Shown: positions 54,558-63,842, counted from the stretch's first letter. The stretch: DNA of 64,000 nt from Bacilli bacterium (GCA_016283075.1 JAEEMF010000026.1:8565-72564); one strand, 5' to 3'. A program made the numbers and translations. Notes: generated by a model not told the origin, from the letters alone.

Positions 54558-55106
54558 ATGGATTACGAAAAATTAAAAGGAACTAAAACAGAAGAAAACT
54601 TAATGAAAGCTTTTGCCGGAGAAAGCCAGGCTCGTAATAAGTACACATATTACGCTTCTAAGGCTAAGAAAGATGGTTATGAACAAATAGCTGCTATCTT
54701 TGAAGAAACAGCAGGAAATGAAAAAGAACATGCTAAAATGTGGTTTAAATATCTACATAACGGAGAAGTACCATCTACTATAGATAATTTAAAAGAAGCT
54801 GCTGATGGTGAAAACTATGAGTGGACTGATATGTACTCTGAGTTTGCTAAAACTGCTGAAGAAGAAGGATTTACTGAGCTTGCATTAAAGTTTAAACAAG
54901 TAGGAGAAATAGAAAAACATCATGAAGAAAGATATCGTAAATTACTTAAAAATATTGAAGATGAAGTAGTATTCTCTAAAGATGGAGATAAAATTTGGGT
55001 ATGCCGTAACTGCGGACACATCGTAGTAGGAAAGAAAGCACCTAATGTATGTCCTGTATGTAGTCACCCACAAAGTTACTTTGAATTAAAAGCTGAAAAC
55101 TATTAA
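54558..55106 (+). CDS. Rubrerythrin
   Basis: 182 residues, AGGAGGATTT ribosome site. Diiron four-helix domain with GESQARNKYTYYASKA, EETAGNEKEHAKMWFKYL, EIEKHHEERY, then rubredoxin-like domain CRNCGH and CPVCSHP. Reduces hydrogen peroxide in anaerobes, supporting an anaerobic or microaerophilic host. Co-transcribed with the degenerate kinase gene upstream. Confidence 0.96.
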   Translation: MDYEKLKGTKTEENLMKAFAGESQARNKYTYYASKAKKDGYEQIAAIFEETAGNEKEHAKMWFKYLHNGEVPSTIDNLKEAADGENYEWTDMYSEFAKTAEEEGFTELALKFKQVGEIEKHHEERYRKLLKNIEDEVVFSKDGDKIWVCRNCGHIVVGKKAPNVCPVCSHPQSYFELKAENY

Positions 55107-55130
55107 AAACCACTTAAAAGTGGTTTTTTT
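55107..55130 (+). terminator. Terminator after rubrerythrin
   Basis: AAACCACTT / AAGTGGTTT arms (55107-55115, 55118-55126), T run. Confidence 0.88.
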
Positions 55131-55189
55131 CTTGCATTTAAAAGAAATTTTTTATATGATAGAAGTAGTTTTTTATATAGGAGGGTATT

Positions 55190-55996
55190 ATGGTTTGTTT
55201 AAAATATGATGTATGCGGATATGTAAGAATGTTACTTAATAGTAGTCATTATAATGATTCTTACAAAAAGAAAGTATCGGATTTATTCTTTAACTATTTA
55301 GATGTAGATAATTTTAATAATGTAAATATGATTAAAGAGTTAATAAGTAATTTTGAAGATCTTGCTATTGAATATGACGGAGAAGCAATAGCAGACTTTA
55401 CAAGATTTTTCCAAAGTAAAGATATAGATAAACTAGGAGAAATTATTTTATCTAAAAGAGAAGATAATTTTGATGAAAGTAGTTTAGTTAACTTTGTAAA
55501 TACTGCTACTAATTTAGATTATGCTAAATTTGAAGAAAAAGCACTTAATACAAAAGATTATAAGACTTTAGGAGCATTTGGTAGAAGAGTTAAGAATTCT
55601 AATGTTAACTTAATAGGAAATAAGTTAATGCAACTTTATAATAGTGAATGGCTTAAAAATATGCCTGCTCAAGAAAAAAAATATAAAGGAGATATCCTAG
55701 AAGAACTAATTCGTATTAAGGAAGCTAGATTTGATGATTTTAATATGAGCTTTGAGCAGCTTGAAAGTATGGCTAAATTACAAGGTGATACTTATAGAGC
55801 AGGGCTAATTGCTGAGTTAGAAGAACGTAATGGAGTAGACTCTTCTAATATGGTAGACTTTGTACTAGCTTCAGATGATGAAATTACTATTAATGCTTTA
55901 AAAGGATTTAAAGGTGTAGAAATTGAAAGAGTATGGGATGCTCTAGATAGAATTGAAAATGATAAAAAACTAGGTCAACTTAAAAGAGAAGATTAA
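55190..55996 (+). CDS. Unknown helical protein
   Basis: 268 residues, AGGAGGGTATT ribosome site. No signal peptide or TM. Helical repeats of the ARM/HEAT or TPR-like kind are suggested by regular Leu/Ala spacing (FVNTATNLDYAKFEEKAL, DYKTLGAFGRRVKNSN, DTYRAGLIAELEERNG). Cys-containing start MVCLKYDVCGYVRML. Family not recognised. Single unit, terminator overlapping its end. Confidence 0.65.
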   Translation: MVCLKYDVCGYVRMLLNSSHYNDSYKKKVSDLFFNYLDVDNFNNVNMIKELISNFEDLAIEYDGEAIADFTRFFQSKDIDKLGEIILSKREDNFDESSLVNFVNTATNLDYAKFEEKALNTKDYKTLGAFGRRVKNSNVNLIGNKLMQLYNSEWLKNMPAQEKKYKGDILEELIRIKEARFDDFNMSFEQLESMAKLQGDTYRAGLIAELEERNGVDSSNMVDFVLASDDEITINALKGFKGVEIERVWDALDRIENDKKLGQLKRED

Positions 55997-56011
55997 TTTC
56001 TTCTCTTTTTT
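55984..56011 (+). terminator. Terminator after the 55190 gene
   Basis: AAGAGAAGA / TCTTCTCTT arms (55984-55992, 55999-56007), T run continuing into the next promoter. Confidence 0.8.
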
Positions 56012-56012
56012 A

Positions 56013-56050
56013 TTGACAAATGTTATATACTGTTATATAGTGTTATATAT
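56013..56050 (+). promoter_or_regulatory. Promoter with triple TGTTATATA repeat (probable YtrA-type operator)
   Basis: TTGACA 56013-56018 with a -10 candidate TATAGT at 56036-56041. Three direct copies of TGTTATATA start at 56021, 56031 and 56041, exactly 10 bases apart (one helix turn), covering the promoter just before the GntR gene. Confidence 0.7.
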
Positions 56051-56064
56051 AAGGAGGTACAACT

Positions 56065-56442
56065 ATGAGAATGATAATAAGTAATACTAGTTCAGTACCA
56101 ATCTATGAACAAATAAAAAAGAATATCATAGATCAAATAATGAGTGATGAACTTAAAGAAGATGAAATGATTCCTTCTATAAGAAATCTAGCTAGTGATA
56201 TAAAGATAAGTGTAATGACTATTAAAAAAGCATATGATGAATTAGAAAGTGAAGGATATATAAAAACTATTCAAGGAAAAGGAAGCTTTGTTGCACCAAA
56301 AAATACAATGCTTGCTAAAGAAAAAGCACAAAAAGATATAGAAGACTATATATCTAAAATAGTAGATTTATCTATTAAACATGATATTAATAAAGAAGAT
56401 ATAATTGATATATTTAATATATTTTACGGGAGTGATAAATAA
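56065..56442 (+). CDS. GntR-family regulator, YtrA subfamily
   Basis: 125 residues, AAGGAGGT ribosome site. Winged HTH (YEQIKKNIIDQIMSDELKEDEMIPSIRNLASDIKISVMTIKKAYDELESEGYI) followed by GKGSFVAP and a short ~50-residue helical dimerisation tail, the YtrA layout. Such regulators repress the ABC genes that follow and respond to cell-wall-active stress. Overlaps the ATPase gene by one base. Confidence 0.9.
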   Translation: MRMIISNTSSVPIYEQIKKNIIDQIMSDELKEDEMIPSIRNLASDIKISVMTIKKAYDELESEGYIKTIQGKGSFVAPKNTMLAKEKAQKDIEDYISKIVDLSIKHDINKEDIIDIFNIFYGSDK

Positions 56443-57299
56443 TGAAAAATGTAATTGAAATAAAAGACTTAAAAAAGGTATATCCTAAATTTACACTTGA
56501 TATAGATAAGCTTAACATTCCATCAGGAGAGGTTACTGGTTTAATAGGAGAAAATGGAGCAGGTAAAACTACTTTAATAAAACTTTTACTTAATGTAATT
56601 AATAAAAGTAGTGGTTCTATAAAAATATTTAATAAAGATTTAGATAAAGAAGAACTACTTATTAAAGAAGATATAGGAGTAGTATTAGATAATACTTTTT
56701 ATCCAGAAACATTTAGTCCTAAAGATATAGATATAGTAATGAAAAATATATATAGTACTTGGGATAAAGATTATTTTTATAAACTACTTGATGATTTTAA
56801 AATAACATATACTCAAAATCTTAAGACTATGTCTAAAGGTATGAGAAAGAAAGTAGAAATTGCATCTGCTCTAGCTCACTATCCAAAGTTACTTATTTTA
56901 GATGAAGCAACAAGTGGTTTAGACCCAGTAGTAAGAAATGAAATATTAGATATATTCTTAGACTTTATTAAAGATGAAGAACACTCTATACTTTTATCTA
57001 CTCATATAACAAGTGAACTTGAGCATATAGCAGATCATATCATTTTTATAAATGATGGAAAGATAGTACTAGAAAATACTAGAGATGAAATACTTGATAA
57101 CTACGGAATACTTAAATGTAGTATATCTGACTTTGATAAAGTAGATAAAAAAGATATAGTATCTTTTAAAAAGAATAAATATAATTATGAAGTACTTATA
57201 AATAATATGAGTACATGTAAAAAGAAATATAAAAACTTTGTACTAGATAAAATAACACTAGAAGAATTAATGGTACTTGTTATAAAAGGAGAGAAATAA
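56442..57299 (+). CDS. ABC transporter ATPase of the YtrA-linked module
   Basis: 285 residues. Walker A GENGAGKTT, signature MSKGMRKKV, Walker B LLILDEATSGLDPVVR, H-loop LSTHITSE. The signature is the SKGM variant of ABC-2 export ATPases next to GntR regulators. Carries ~70 residues after the core, a usual regulatory tail. One base precedes the permease gene. Confidence 0.93.
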   Translation: MKNVIEIKDLKKVYPKFTLDIDKLNIPSGEVTGLIGENGAGKTTLIKLLLNVINKSSGSIKIFNKDLDKEELLIKEDIGVVLDNTFYPETFSPKDIDIVMKNIYSTWDKDYFYKLLDDFKITYTQNLKTMSKGMRKKVEIASALAHYPKLLILDEATSGLDPVVRNEILDIFLDFIKDEEHSILLSTHITSELEHIADHIIFINDGKIVLENTRDEILDNYGILKCSISDFDKVDKKDIVSFKKNKYNYEVLINNMSTCKKKYKNFVLDKITLEELMVLVIKGEK

Positions 57300-57300
57300 T

Positions 57301-57909
57301 ATGAAAGGTATAATTTTAAAAGATTTATTAATGATTAAAAATAATACTAAAACATTATTATTTAGTATATTTTTATATATGTTTTATGGTTTAGTATTTA
57401 ACTTAGATGTTTCTTTCTTATTACCACTTATGGGATTAATGGCAAGTTTATCTACATTTGCATATGATGATTTATCATCATTTCATATATATGCTTCTAG
57501 TTTTCCAAAAGGAAGAATTAATATAGTTAAATCAAAGTATTTAGTATGTACTCTTATTACTTTAATATTCTTAGTAGTAAGCCTAATAATAGGATTACTA
57601 TTAAATACAAAAGACTTTAGTATAGAAGGAACTATGGGTGCTACATGTGCATTTGTACTTATAATGTCAGTAGTATTTCCTATAATGTTTAAATATGGTG
57701 CTGAAAAAGGAAGAACAGCTATGGTAATAGTAGGTTTTTCTTTAGCAGGAGTAGGATTACTTTTATCTAGAGTAAAATTACCTATTTCAGTAGAACTAGT
57801 TAAATTCTTTAATGATTATGGTATGTATTTAGCATTAGTATTAGTAGTAATATTTACATTTATTTCGTATATAATTTCTAAAAAAATATACTTAAATAAA
57901 GAGTTTTAA
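57301..57909 (+). CDS. ABC-2 type permease of the YtrA-linked module
   Basis: 202 residues, six TM-like hydrophobic segments (LLFSIFLYMFYGLVFNLDV, LITLIFLVVSLIIGLL, and others), start MKGIILKDLLMIKNN typical for ABC-2 subunits. Substrate unknown; by context cell-envelope stress or peptide export. Confidence 0.85.
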   Translation: MKGIILKDLLMIKNNTKTLLFSIFLYMFYGLVFNLDVSFLLPLMGLMASLSTFAYDDLSSFHIYASSFPKGRINIVKSKYLVCTLITLIFLVVSLIIGLLLNTKDFSIEGTMGATCAFVLIMSVVFPIMFKYGAEKGRTAMVIVGFSLAGVGLLLSRVKLPISVELVKFFNDYGMYLALVLVVIFTFISYIISKKIYLNKEF

Positions 57910-57939
57910 AAAAATAGTAGATTATTTCTACTATTTTTT
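57909..57939 (+). terminator. Terminator of the GntR-ABC operon
   Basis: 12-base perfect arms (57909-57920, 57928-57939), A-rich then T-rich; the 3' arm ends in six T. Confidence 0.85.
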
Positions 57940-57964
57940 GTATAATTAAAATAGGTGAGAGTAT

Positions 57965-58471
57965 ATGAAGAAACTAAAAAAGATCTTACACATAGTTGCA
58001 AACCTTGCTTGTGTAATAATGATAGTTGGCGGACTACTTAGACTTGCATTATGTTATAAAGGTTTACCTGAAAGAGTAGGAGTTCATTTTTCTGGAACTG
58101 GCGTATATGACATGATGGTAAGCAAAAAACAAATAATTTACTTACTATATCCATATATAGCATCATTTATATTGTTTGTTATATTTGAATTCTTATTCTA
58201 TTTTTCAGACAAAGCAAAAGCTTCTTATTTTTCTAAGAAGAATGAAGAAGATGCAAAATGTGCTATTGCTTTAATAATAGATTATGGTTTTAAAACAATA
58301 TGGGTATTCTTCTTATCAATTGTTTGGTCTGAAAGCGTACTTACTCAAGTTAACTTAAATGTAGCACTTGTTGACTGGTTATTCTTATTACAAATTTTAT
58401 CATTTGTAATACTATTAGTATATCTAGTTATAATGCTTGTTAAAAACGGAAAAAAGAAGAAAAAACAATAA
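57965..58471 (+). CDS. DUF1648-type membrane protein
   Basis: 168 residues, four TMs. YKGLPERVGVHFSGTGVYD near residue 33 matches the DUF1648 block (LPxxxxxHFxxxGxxD) found at the start of SdpI-like proteins; the SdpI C-terminal half is not evident. Very basic tail (KNGKKKKKQ). Role unknown. Confidence 0.75.
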   Translation: MKKLKKILHIVANLACVIMIVGGLLRLALCYKGLPERVGVHFSGTGVYDMMVSKKQIIYLLYPYIASFILFVIFEFLFYFSDKAKASYFSKKNEEDAKCAIALIIDYGFKTIWVFFLSIVWSESVLTQVNLNVALVDWLFLLQILSFVILLVYLVIMLVKNGKKKKKQ

Positions 58472-58475
58472 TAAG

Positions 58476-58500
58476 AAGTGGTTTATAACCACTTTTTTTT
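58476..58500 (+). terminator. Terminator after the DUF1648 gene
   Basis: AAGTGGTT / AACCACTT arms (58476-58483, 58487-58494), eight T. Confidence 0.88.
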
Positions 58501-58544
58501 ATTATAAAAGTATGCTATTATTATAGTAGGAAGGTAGATAGGTA

Positions 58545-60959
58545 ATGATAAAAGAAGTTAGAAAACTAATTAAAAAATTACCAATCAAAGTTTTATCTTT
58601 ATTGGTAGTATCAGCGATGCTAGTAAACTATTTTATGCCGGTTTTAAACGTTTTTGCAACATCGAGTACTACAAAATTAACCGTTACATTTAGAAGTGGT
58701 AGCGAAAGCTTAGGAAAGGTTCAGTACAGTCTTAATGACGGAAGTACATGGACTGATATAACAAATAATACTAATGAACTTAGTATTACTGTAACTGGAA
58801 ATAATCTTAAATTAAAGATTGTTCCTGGTGATAAAAAGGAAGTTGACTATGCCGGAATTGAACTTAGGTTTGATGATGTTAGTCAAAATAATGTTTCAAG
58901 TTTAGGACTTGAAAGTGCAGGTGGATTAAGCGTTCCATCAAATATTGAAGAAGTTAAACTTGAAAATGTTGAATTTAAAGAAAAAGAAGAATCTTCACCA
59001 GGAGTTGGTGGAGGAGATACTGCAACATACCAAGGCAATGGAGCTGCAACATTAAACTACACTATTAATGGAGCAATAGAGTATGGTGAAGGTGGAGGTT
59101 ATGACCACGGAATTGGCTTTTATATAAATGGTATTAGATATAAAGCTGATGAATCAAAAGTAACATATACAGAAGATACTGCTTATGAGCGTGATGAACA
59201 TGGTCAAATAATATTAGGAAATAATAATCAACCAATACCAATTTTAGATCCTAATACATTACAGCCAATGACTGAAAAAACAGGATTAACTATAACAGGA
59301 GATACAATTCATTATGATTATGATACTAATACAAATAAGGTAAATTTTGTATTTACTATGGCTCCTGGAACATTAATGACAGGACTTGCAATTAATAATA
59401 AACAAATCACTAATTTACCTAAAACAAGTAGTGAATTACAGAATGCTTATAATGATCATAAATTAGAAATAGAAGTTAATGATATTGATGTAGCTAGTAC
59501 TTATGATATTGTTATAAATGCTAGATATCCTAATTCTTCTGAAGAATTTATGGGTAACTTCTTATGGGATTATAATCCTCAAGGTTATACAGGACCTGAT
59601 GATAAAATATTACATGGTACTTTAGAACTTGTACAAGCTAAATATAATAATCATGTATATAAAACTGCTGATGAAATAAATGCTTTAGGTGGTGTTTATA
59701 TTTGGAGAGACGCTCCAAGAAAAGATAATTATACTGATGATAGAGAAGGATGCGGGGAAGCACAATTTCCTAAAGGAACAATACTTACTGTTAAAATTGT
59801 TCCAGATGCTGGATATCAGTTAATTGATTTCGGTATAAATGGCGGAGTATTTGAACCACAAGAAGAAATTGGAATCTATAGTTTTGAAGTACAGGGCGGA
59901 CCATTCCATTTACAAGCAACAATAGAAGAAGTAAATGATGAAGTAAGGTTAGCATCACAAGATATTATTTTTGGAAGTATTAATGTTGATAAAGCAGCAA
60001 ATTCAGGATTTGATATAGGTACTGCAAAACTTGAAGTTAGTGATAATACAAATATGTCAGCAGCTAGAACTAAAAATTTTGAAGATGCTGCATATGAAGA
60101 AGGATATACAATTGATAATTTGCTTGATATTTCTTTATATAACTCAGTTTATAAAGGTGGTTTAAAAGATTCAAAAGGTAACTATGAATCATGGGATACA
60201 CCTATAAATGATTTAAGTGAAAAAGCAAGTATTTCTTTATCACTTAAAGATGATTTAAATGGTAAAGATATTGTTGTTGTTCATGAAAAACATGATGGTA
60301 ATAAAGTAACTTATGAATTAATAGATGTTAACTATACGCTTCCTGCTAATTGCATTTCTTTTGAAACAGATAGTTTCTCAAGTTATGCAATCGCAACTAA
60401 AGAAGGTAATACAACTAAGTATACATTAGATGATACTGATGGTAATACAGTATCATTTGTTAAAGAACCTGGTCATACATATTCACTTGAAATAACTAAT
60501 TATGTTGGCTTAACAGATGAACAGTTAGAAGCTGCAAGTATTCCAAAGGATTATTATAATCAGATGCTAGAAGCTATAACAAATGCAACTAAAGAAGCAG
60601 GAACACTAGTTGGTTTCTATCAAATAGAAGTAACTGATGAAAATAGTAATCCTGTTCATAATGGACCATTCAAGATAAAAATAAAAATGACAGACGATAT
60701 GAAAAAGTATAATACTTTTAAAATAATGTTTGTTGATACTGATAATAATTTTGTTACCGAAAGTCCAATTCTATTAACTAAAGAAGGAGATTATTTAGTA
60801 GGAACAATAGATCACTTAAGTACTTATGCAGTACTTGGTAGTATTACTGGTAACCCTCAAACAGGAGATCTTATCTATATTTGGATAGGCTCATTTGCAG
60901 TAGCATTTATTGTATTAGTACTTATTATTATTTCAATGAGTAAGAAAGCTAAAAAATGA
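58545..60959 (+). CDS. Large wall-anchored surface protein with NPQTG sorting signal
   Basis: 804 residues. Signal peptide (PIKVLSLLVVSAMLVNYFMPVLNVFA), beta-rich body with InlB/Listeria-Bacteroides-like strands (TKLTVTFRSGSESLGKVQYS, GTILTVKIVPDAGYQLIDFGING), a long extended middle, and an SSYAIAT / STYAVLG pair typical of surface proteins near the wall. C-terminus: NPQTG (770-774), hydrophobic span, SKKAKK. NPQT is the class B sortase motif (NPQTN in S. aureus IsdC). The sortase is encoded in the next gene with a 4-base overlap, so it is the likely substrate. Ligand unknown. Confidence 0.85.
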   Translation: MIKEVRKLIKKLPIKVLSLLVVSAMLVNYFMPVLNVFATSSTTKLTVTFRSGSESLGKVQYSLNDGSTWTDITNNTNELSITVTGNNLKLKIVPGDKKEVDYAGIELRFDDVSQNNVSSLGLESAGGLSVPSNIEEVKLENVEFKEKEESSPGVGGGDTATYQGNGAATLNYTINGAIEYGEGGGYDHGIGFYINGIRYKADESKVTYTEDTAYERDEHGQIILGNNNQPIPILDPNTLQPMTEKTGLTITGDTIHYDYDTNTNKVNFVFTMAPGTLMTGLAINNKQITNLPKTSSELQNAYNDHKLEIEVNDIDVASTYDIVINARYPNSSEEFMGNFLWDYNPQGYTGPDDKILHGTLELVQAKYNNHVYKTADEINALGGVYIWRDAPRKDNYTDDREGCGEAQFPKGTILTVKIVPDAGYQLIDFGINGGVFEPQEEIGIYSFEVQGGPFHLQATIEEVNDEVRLASQDIIFGSINVDKAANSGFDIGTAKLEVSDNTNMSAARTKNFEDAAYEEGYTIDNLLDISLYNSVYKGGLKDSKGNYESWDTPINDLSEKASISLSLKDDLNGKDIVVVHEKHDGNKVTYELIDVNYTLPANCISFETDSFSSYAIATKEGNTTKYTLDDTDGNTVSFVKEPGHTYSLEITNYVGLTDEQLEAASIPKDYYNQMLEAITNATKEAGTLVGFYQIEVTDENSNPVHNGPFKIKIKMTDDMKKYNTFKIMFVDTDNNFVTESPILLTKEGDYLVGTIDHLSTYAVLGSITGNPQTGDLIYIWIGSFAVAFIVLVLIIISMSKKAKK

Positions 60960-61681
60960 AAACAGTTAAAAGATTAAAAATAATTTTAATAATATTACTT
61001 CTTCTTGTAATGACATTATCTGGTCATAAAATAATCTTGTACTATAAAGGTAATAAAGAAAACGAAGAAATAAAAAATGAAATAATAGAAAACTATATAG
61101 AAGAAGTAGAAACTACTGAAGAAGAAGTAAAATATGAAGTAGATTTTGAAAGTTTAAAAAAAGAAAATCCTGATACAGTAGGATACTTAAAAGTAAATGG
61201 TACTAATATAGATTATGTAGTAGTAAAAGGTAGTGATAACTCTTTCTACTTAAAACATAGTTTTAATAGATCATATAATATATCAGGATGGATATTTGCA
61301 GACTTTCATAACCAGTTTAATGGATATGATAAAAATATAGTTATATTTGGTCATAATACATTAGATGGAAGTATGTTTGGATCTTTAAAAAATGTCCTTA
61401 CAAAAGAGTGGCAAGAAAATACTGAAAATCATAAAGTATTATTTATAACTGAAGATGGTGAAAGTATATATGAAGTATTCTCTGTATATACAGTACTATC
61501 GGAAGATTATTATATTAAAACTCAGTTTAATGATGATTTTGATAAATTTGTGGAGATTATTAAGAAAAGATCTATCTATGATTTTAAAGTAGATGTAGAT
61601 GAAAACGATAAAATACTTACTTTATCTACATGTACAAGTGATAGAATTCATAGAGTAGTACTTCATGCTAAAAAATTGTAA
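60956..61681 (+). CDS. srtB: Class B sortase
   Basis: 241 residues. N-terminal signal-anchor (~6-28), then sortase B fold: NPDTVGYLKVNGTNIDYVVV, WIFADFHNQFNG, NIVIFGHNT with His133, LTLSTCTSD with Cys226, HRVVLHAKKL with Arg233. Catalytic triad complete. Joins the NPQTG protein encoded directly upstream to peptidoglycan or to another surface polymer. Gene name by family only. Confidence 0.92.
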   Translation: MKTVKRLKIILIILLLLVMTLSGHKIILYYKGNKENEEIKNEIIENYIEEVETTEEEVKYEVDFESLKKENPDTVGYLKVNGTNIDYVVVKGSDNSFYLKHSFNRSYNISGWIFADFHNQFNGYDKNIVIFGHNTLDGSMFGSLKNVLTKEWQENTENHKVLFITEDGESIYEVFSVYTVLSEDYYIKTQFNDDFDKFVEIIKKRSIYDFKVDVDENDKILTLSTCTSDRIHRVVLHAKKL

Positions 61682-61705
61682 AGAAGAGCTATGCTCTTCT
61701 TTTTG
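61681..61705 (+). terminator. Terminator after the sortase gene
   Basis: AGAAGAGC / GCTCTTCT arms (61682-61689, 61693-61700), then TTTT. Confidence 0.85.
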
Positions 61706-61710
61706 TTTGA

Positions 61711-61739
61711 TTGACTTTAAAAACTATAATTTATATAAT
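61711..61739 (+). promoter_or_regulatory. Promoter of the discoidin-domain gene
   Basis: TTGACT 61711-61716, 17-base spacer, TATAAT 61734-61739. Confidence 0.75.
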
Positions 61740-61773
61740 AAAAATATATAAAGATAAATAATAAGGGAGCTAT

Positions 61774-62721
61774 ATGAAGAGTATTAGAAGTAAAATTGTT
61801 TATATAATACTTGGTGTGCTTATACTAGGAATAAGTACAGTTTTTGCATACTCTTATTTAGCACAAAATGTAGGGTATACTCCTACTGATACAGAGTGGA
61901 ATGTAGAAAATACTAAAGAAGCACTTGATGATTTAAGAGATAAATTTGGAAGAGAAAGCAAACTAATAACAAATATAAGTTTTACTCCAGTAGCATTTAA
62001 TAGGTATATAAGAGTAACTATAAATACTACTATACAAAATAGCTCTGATATTTCAGCATATCATGTATATGTAACAGATAAAGAAAATAGTAATGATATA
62101 AAGTCTTATGTATCGAAAGATAATGTTATTGATGCAACAGGACTAAGCGTAGGTACTTCTTACTACGTTTATGTAGTAGCATATGATAAATATGATCACT
62201 ATAAAGAAAGTACTATTCAGCTTGTTAATACACTTTTAAATCCAGAGAATCTTGTTCCTATACTTACTTCTAATACATCAGGAGGAGGAAATGCTTTCGC
62301 AACATATACAGCAAATGGAAGAAGTCCTTGGGAAGCATTTGATGGAATAATAGATCCACCATCAGCATTTGGTAATAGGCCTGGATATATGATTTCTTCA
62401 ACACAAGGTAATCAAATAGGATATGACTTTGGAGCAGGAAACGAAAAAATAGTTTCTATGGTAGTATATTATGGTCACCCAGGTGATGGTAATGCTAGAT
62501 ATACATCATTTACGCTTCAGTATAGTGATAATGGCTCGTCTTGGACAGATGTACAAACATATACACCAAGAAACCCAACATCATATAGTACTATTGCTGA
62601 TTTAAGAGAAGAATTTGAGGTAGATACACCTATGACACAACATAGATACTGGAGAATAAATGCAACGAATGCCGGCCACTCTTGGGCAGGACTTTTGGAA
62701 TTACAGTTCTGGGGATATTAA
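61774..62721 (+). CDS. Secreted protein with FN3-like and discoidin (F5/8 type C) domains
   Basis: 315 residues. Signal peptide (IVYIILGVLILGISTVFA), then VGYTPTDTEWNVENTKEAL, the same motif as in the 41-kb secreted protein. Residues ~70-155 look like a fibronectin type III unit (ISAYHVYVTDKEN, GTSYYVYVVAYDKYDHYKES). ~165-315 is a discoidin/CBM32-like fold: NGRSPWEAFDGI, IGYDFGAGNEKIVSMVVYY, FTLQYSDNGSSWTDV, RYWRINATNAG, GLLELQFWGY. Probably binds carbohydrate outside the cell. No anchor motif. Confidence 0.85.
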   Translation: MKSIRSKIVYIILGVLILGISTVFAYSYLAQNVGYTPTDTEWNVENTKEALDDLRDKFGRESKLITNISFTPVAFNRYIRVTINTTIQNSSDISAYHVYVTDKENSNDIKSYVSKDNVIDATGLSVGTSYYVYVVAYDKYDHYKESTIQLVNTLLNPENLVPILTSNTSGGGNAFATYTANGRSPWEAFDGIIDPPSAFGNRPGYMISSTQGNQIGYDFGAGNEKIVSMVVYYGHPGDGNARYTSFTLQYSDNGSSWTDVQTYTPRNPTSYSTIADLREEFEVDTPMTQHRYWRINATNAGHSWAGLLELQFWGY

Positions 62722-62724
62722 GAT

Positions 62725-62755
62725 AGAGATAACTTGTGTTATCTCTTTAATTTTG
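62725..62755 (+). terminator. Terminator after the discoidin-domain gene
   Basis: AGAGATAAC / GTTATCTCT arms (62725-62733, 62738-62746), T-rich after. Confidence 0.8.
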
Positions 62756-62802
62756 CATTATTTTTACCTTATGTTATAATAACCAGCAAAGTGGGGGATA
62801 AT

Positions 62803-63261
62803 ATGGAAAGAATAAAAGATGTAGTTGTATGGAACGGGGAGAACTGGATAGTAGATTATGATACAAATATGATATATCCAGAAAATTATGATTCGGTATT
62901 AAAAAAGAACTTACATAGATATTCTGAAGATGTAAAATATGCTAGTTTTTTAAAGTTAGAAGTATATCATTATCCAATTAAAAAGATGGGGGAATCTTTC
63001 TATTTTAGAGATTATAAGTATAATTATCGAATTAAAGCTGGAGATGTATTTGTACTTGATCAAGCAGTTGATTATAAATTAGAAAAACCAGAAACAAGTG
63101 TATCTAAAGAAAACGCTATATTTTATACATGTGATGGAAAAAAACTATCATCTTTAGATGATGTAATGTTTTATAATTATGCTTATTATAAAAAACTTAA
63201 TAATAAAACATTTATGGAAAACTGTACGGATATAAAAGCACCTATAAAAAAATCTTTATAA
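62803..63261 (+). CDS. Unknown soluble protein
   Basis: 152 residues from ATG 62803 behind GGGGGA (62793-62798); an upstream frame extension from 62734 covers the terminator and promoter and is not real. No signal. Aromatic-rich (VVVWNGENWIVDYDTNMIYP, YHYPIKKMGESFYFRDYKYNY). TATAAT at about 62774-62779. Family unknown. Confidence 0.65.
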   Translation: MERIKDVVVWNGENWIVDYDTNMIYPENYDSVLKKNLHRYSEDVKYASFLKLEVYHYPIKKMGESFYFRDYKYNYRIKAGDVFVLDQAVDYKLEKPETSVSKENAIFYTCDGKKLSSLDDVMFYNYAYYKKLNNKTFMENCTDIKAPIKKSL

Positions 63262-63308
63262 TATAAAACATGTGGTGTATAATAAATACTTAATTAGGAG
63301 GGTTACGC

Positions 63309-63842
63309 ATGACAGAAGAATTTTTAAAAAAACTAAATGAGGCTAATGATGTAGCAATTGCAAAATATAATCATGAAGATGAAGAATTTAAAAATAAATG
63401 CAAAAAAAATAGAGAATACATTGAAATGTATTTAGGATTAGTTTTATCTTTAATAAAAGTTTATGATTATAGAACTGGGAAATTTGATACTAAATCACTT
63501 GATGAAAGTGTTTCTAAAGTTATTGGAACTCCAGATAGAATAGACGCTTATATTAATGAAAAAGAGAAAAAAGCCAAAGCTTATTTTCATTACGGAAGAG
63601 AAGGTTCTCATATAAATGATTTAGTAGGAGCTCCTGACTTTATTAATAAGCATGAAATTGACTTTAAAGTAGTTAATGAGGTTTTAAAAGAAAATGGCGT
63701 ATCAGTAAGCGAAGACCTTTGGGATGGCGGAGAAAGAGGCTCAGATGAATATATATTAGAATTTGATGCTACATTACTTCTTCAAACACGTGCATCGTTA
63801 CTTGCGGAAACTGAGTCAGCTAAAAAGAAAATATTTGAATAA
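63309..63842 (+). CDS. Unknown soluble protein
   Basis: 177 residues, AGGAGGGTTACGC ribosome site. Helical first half, acidic. DFKVVNEVLKENGVSVSEDLWDGGERGSDEYILEFD near the end. Family not recognised. Directly followed by an insertion-sequence end, so its downstream flank may have been replaced. Confidence 0.6.
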   Translation: MTEEFLKKLNEANDVAIAKYNHEDEEFKNKCKKNREYIEMYLGLVLSLIKVYDYRTGKFDTKSLDESVSKVIGTPDRIDAYINEKEKKAKAYFHYGREGSHINDLVGAPDFINKHEIDFKVVNEVLKENGVSVSEDLWDGGERGSDEYILEFDATLLLQTRASLLAETESAKKKIFE

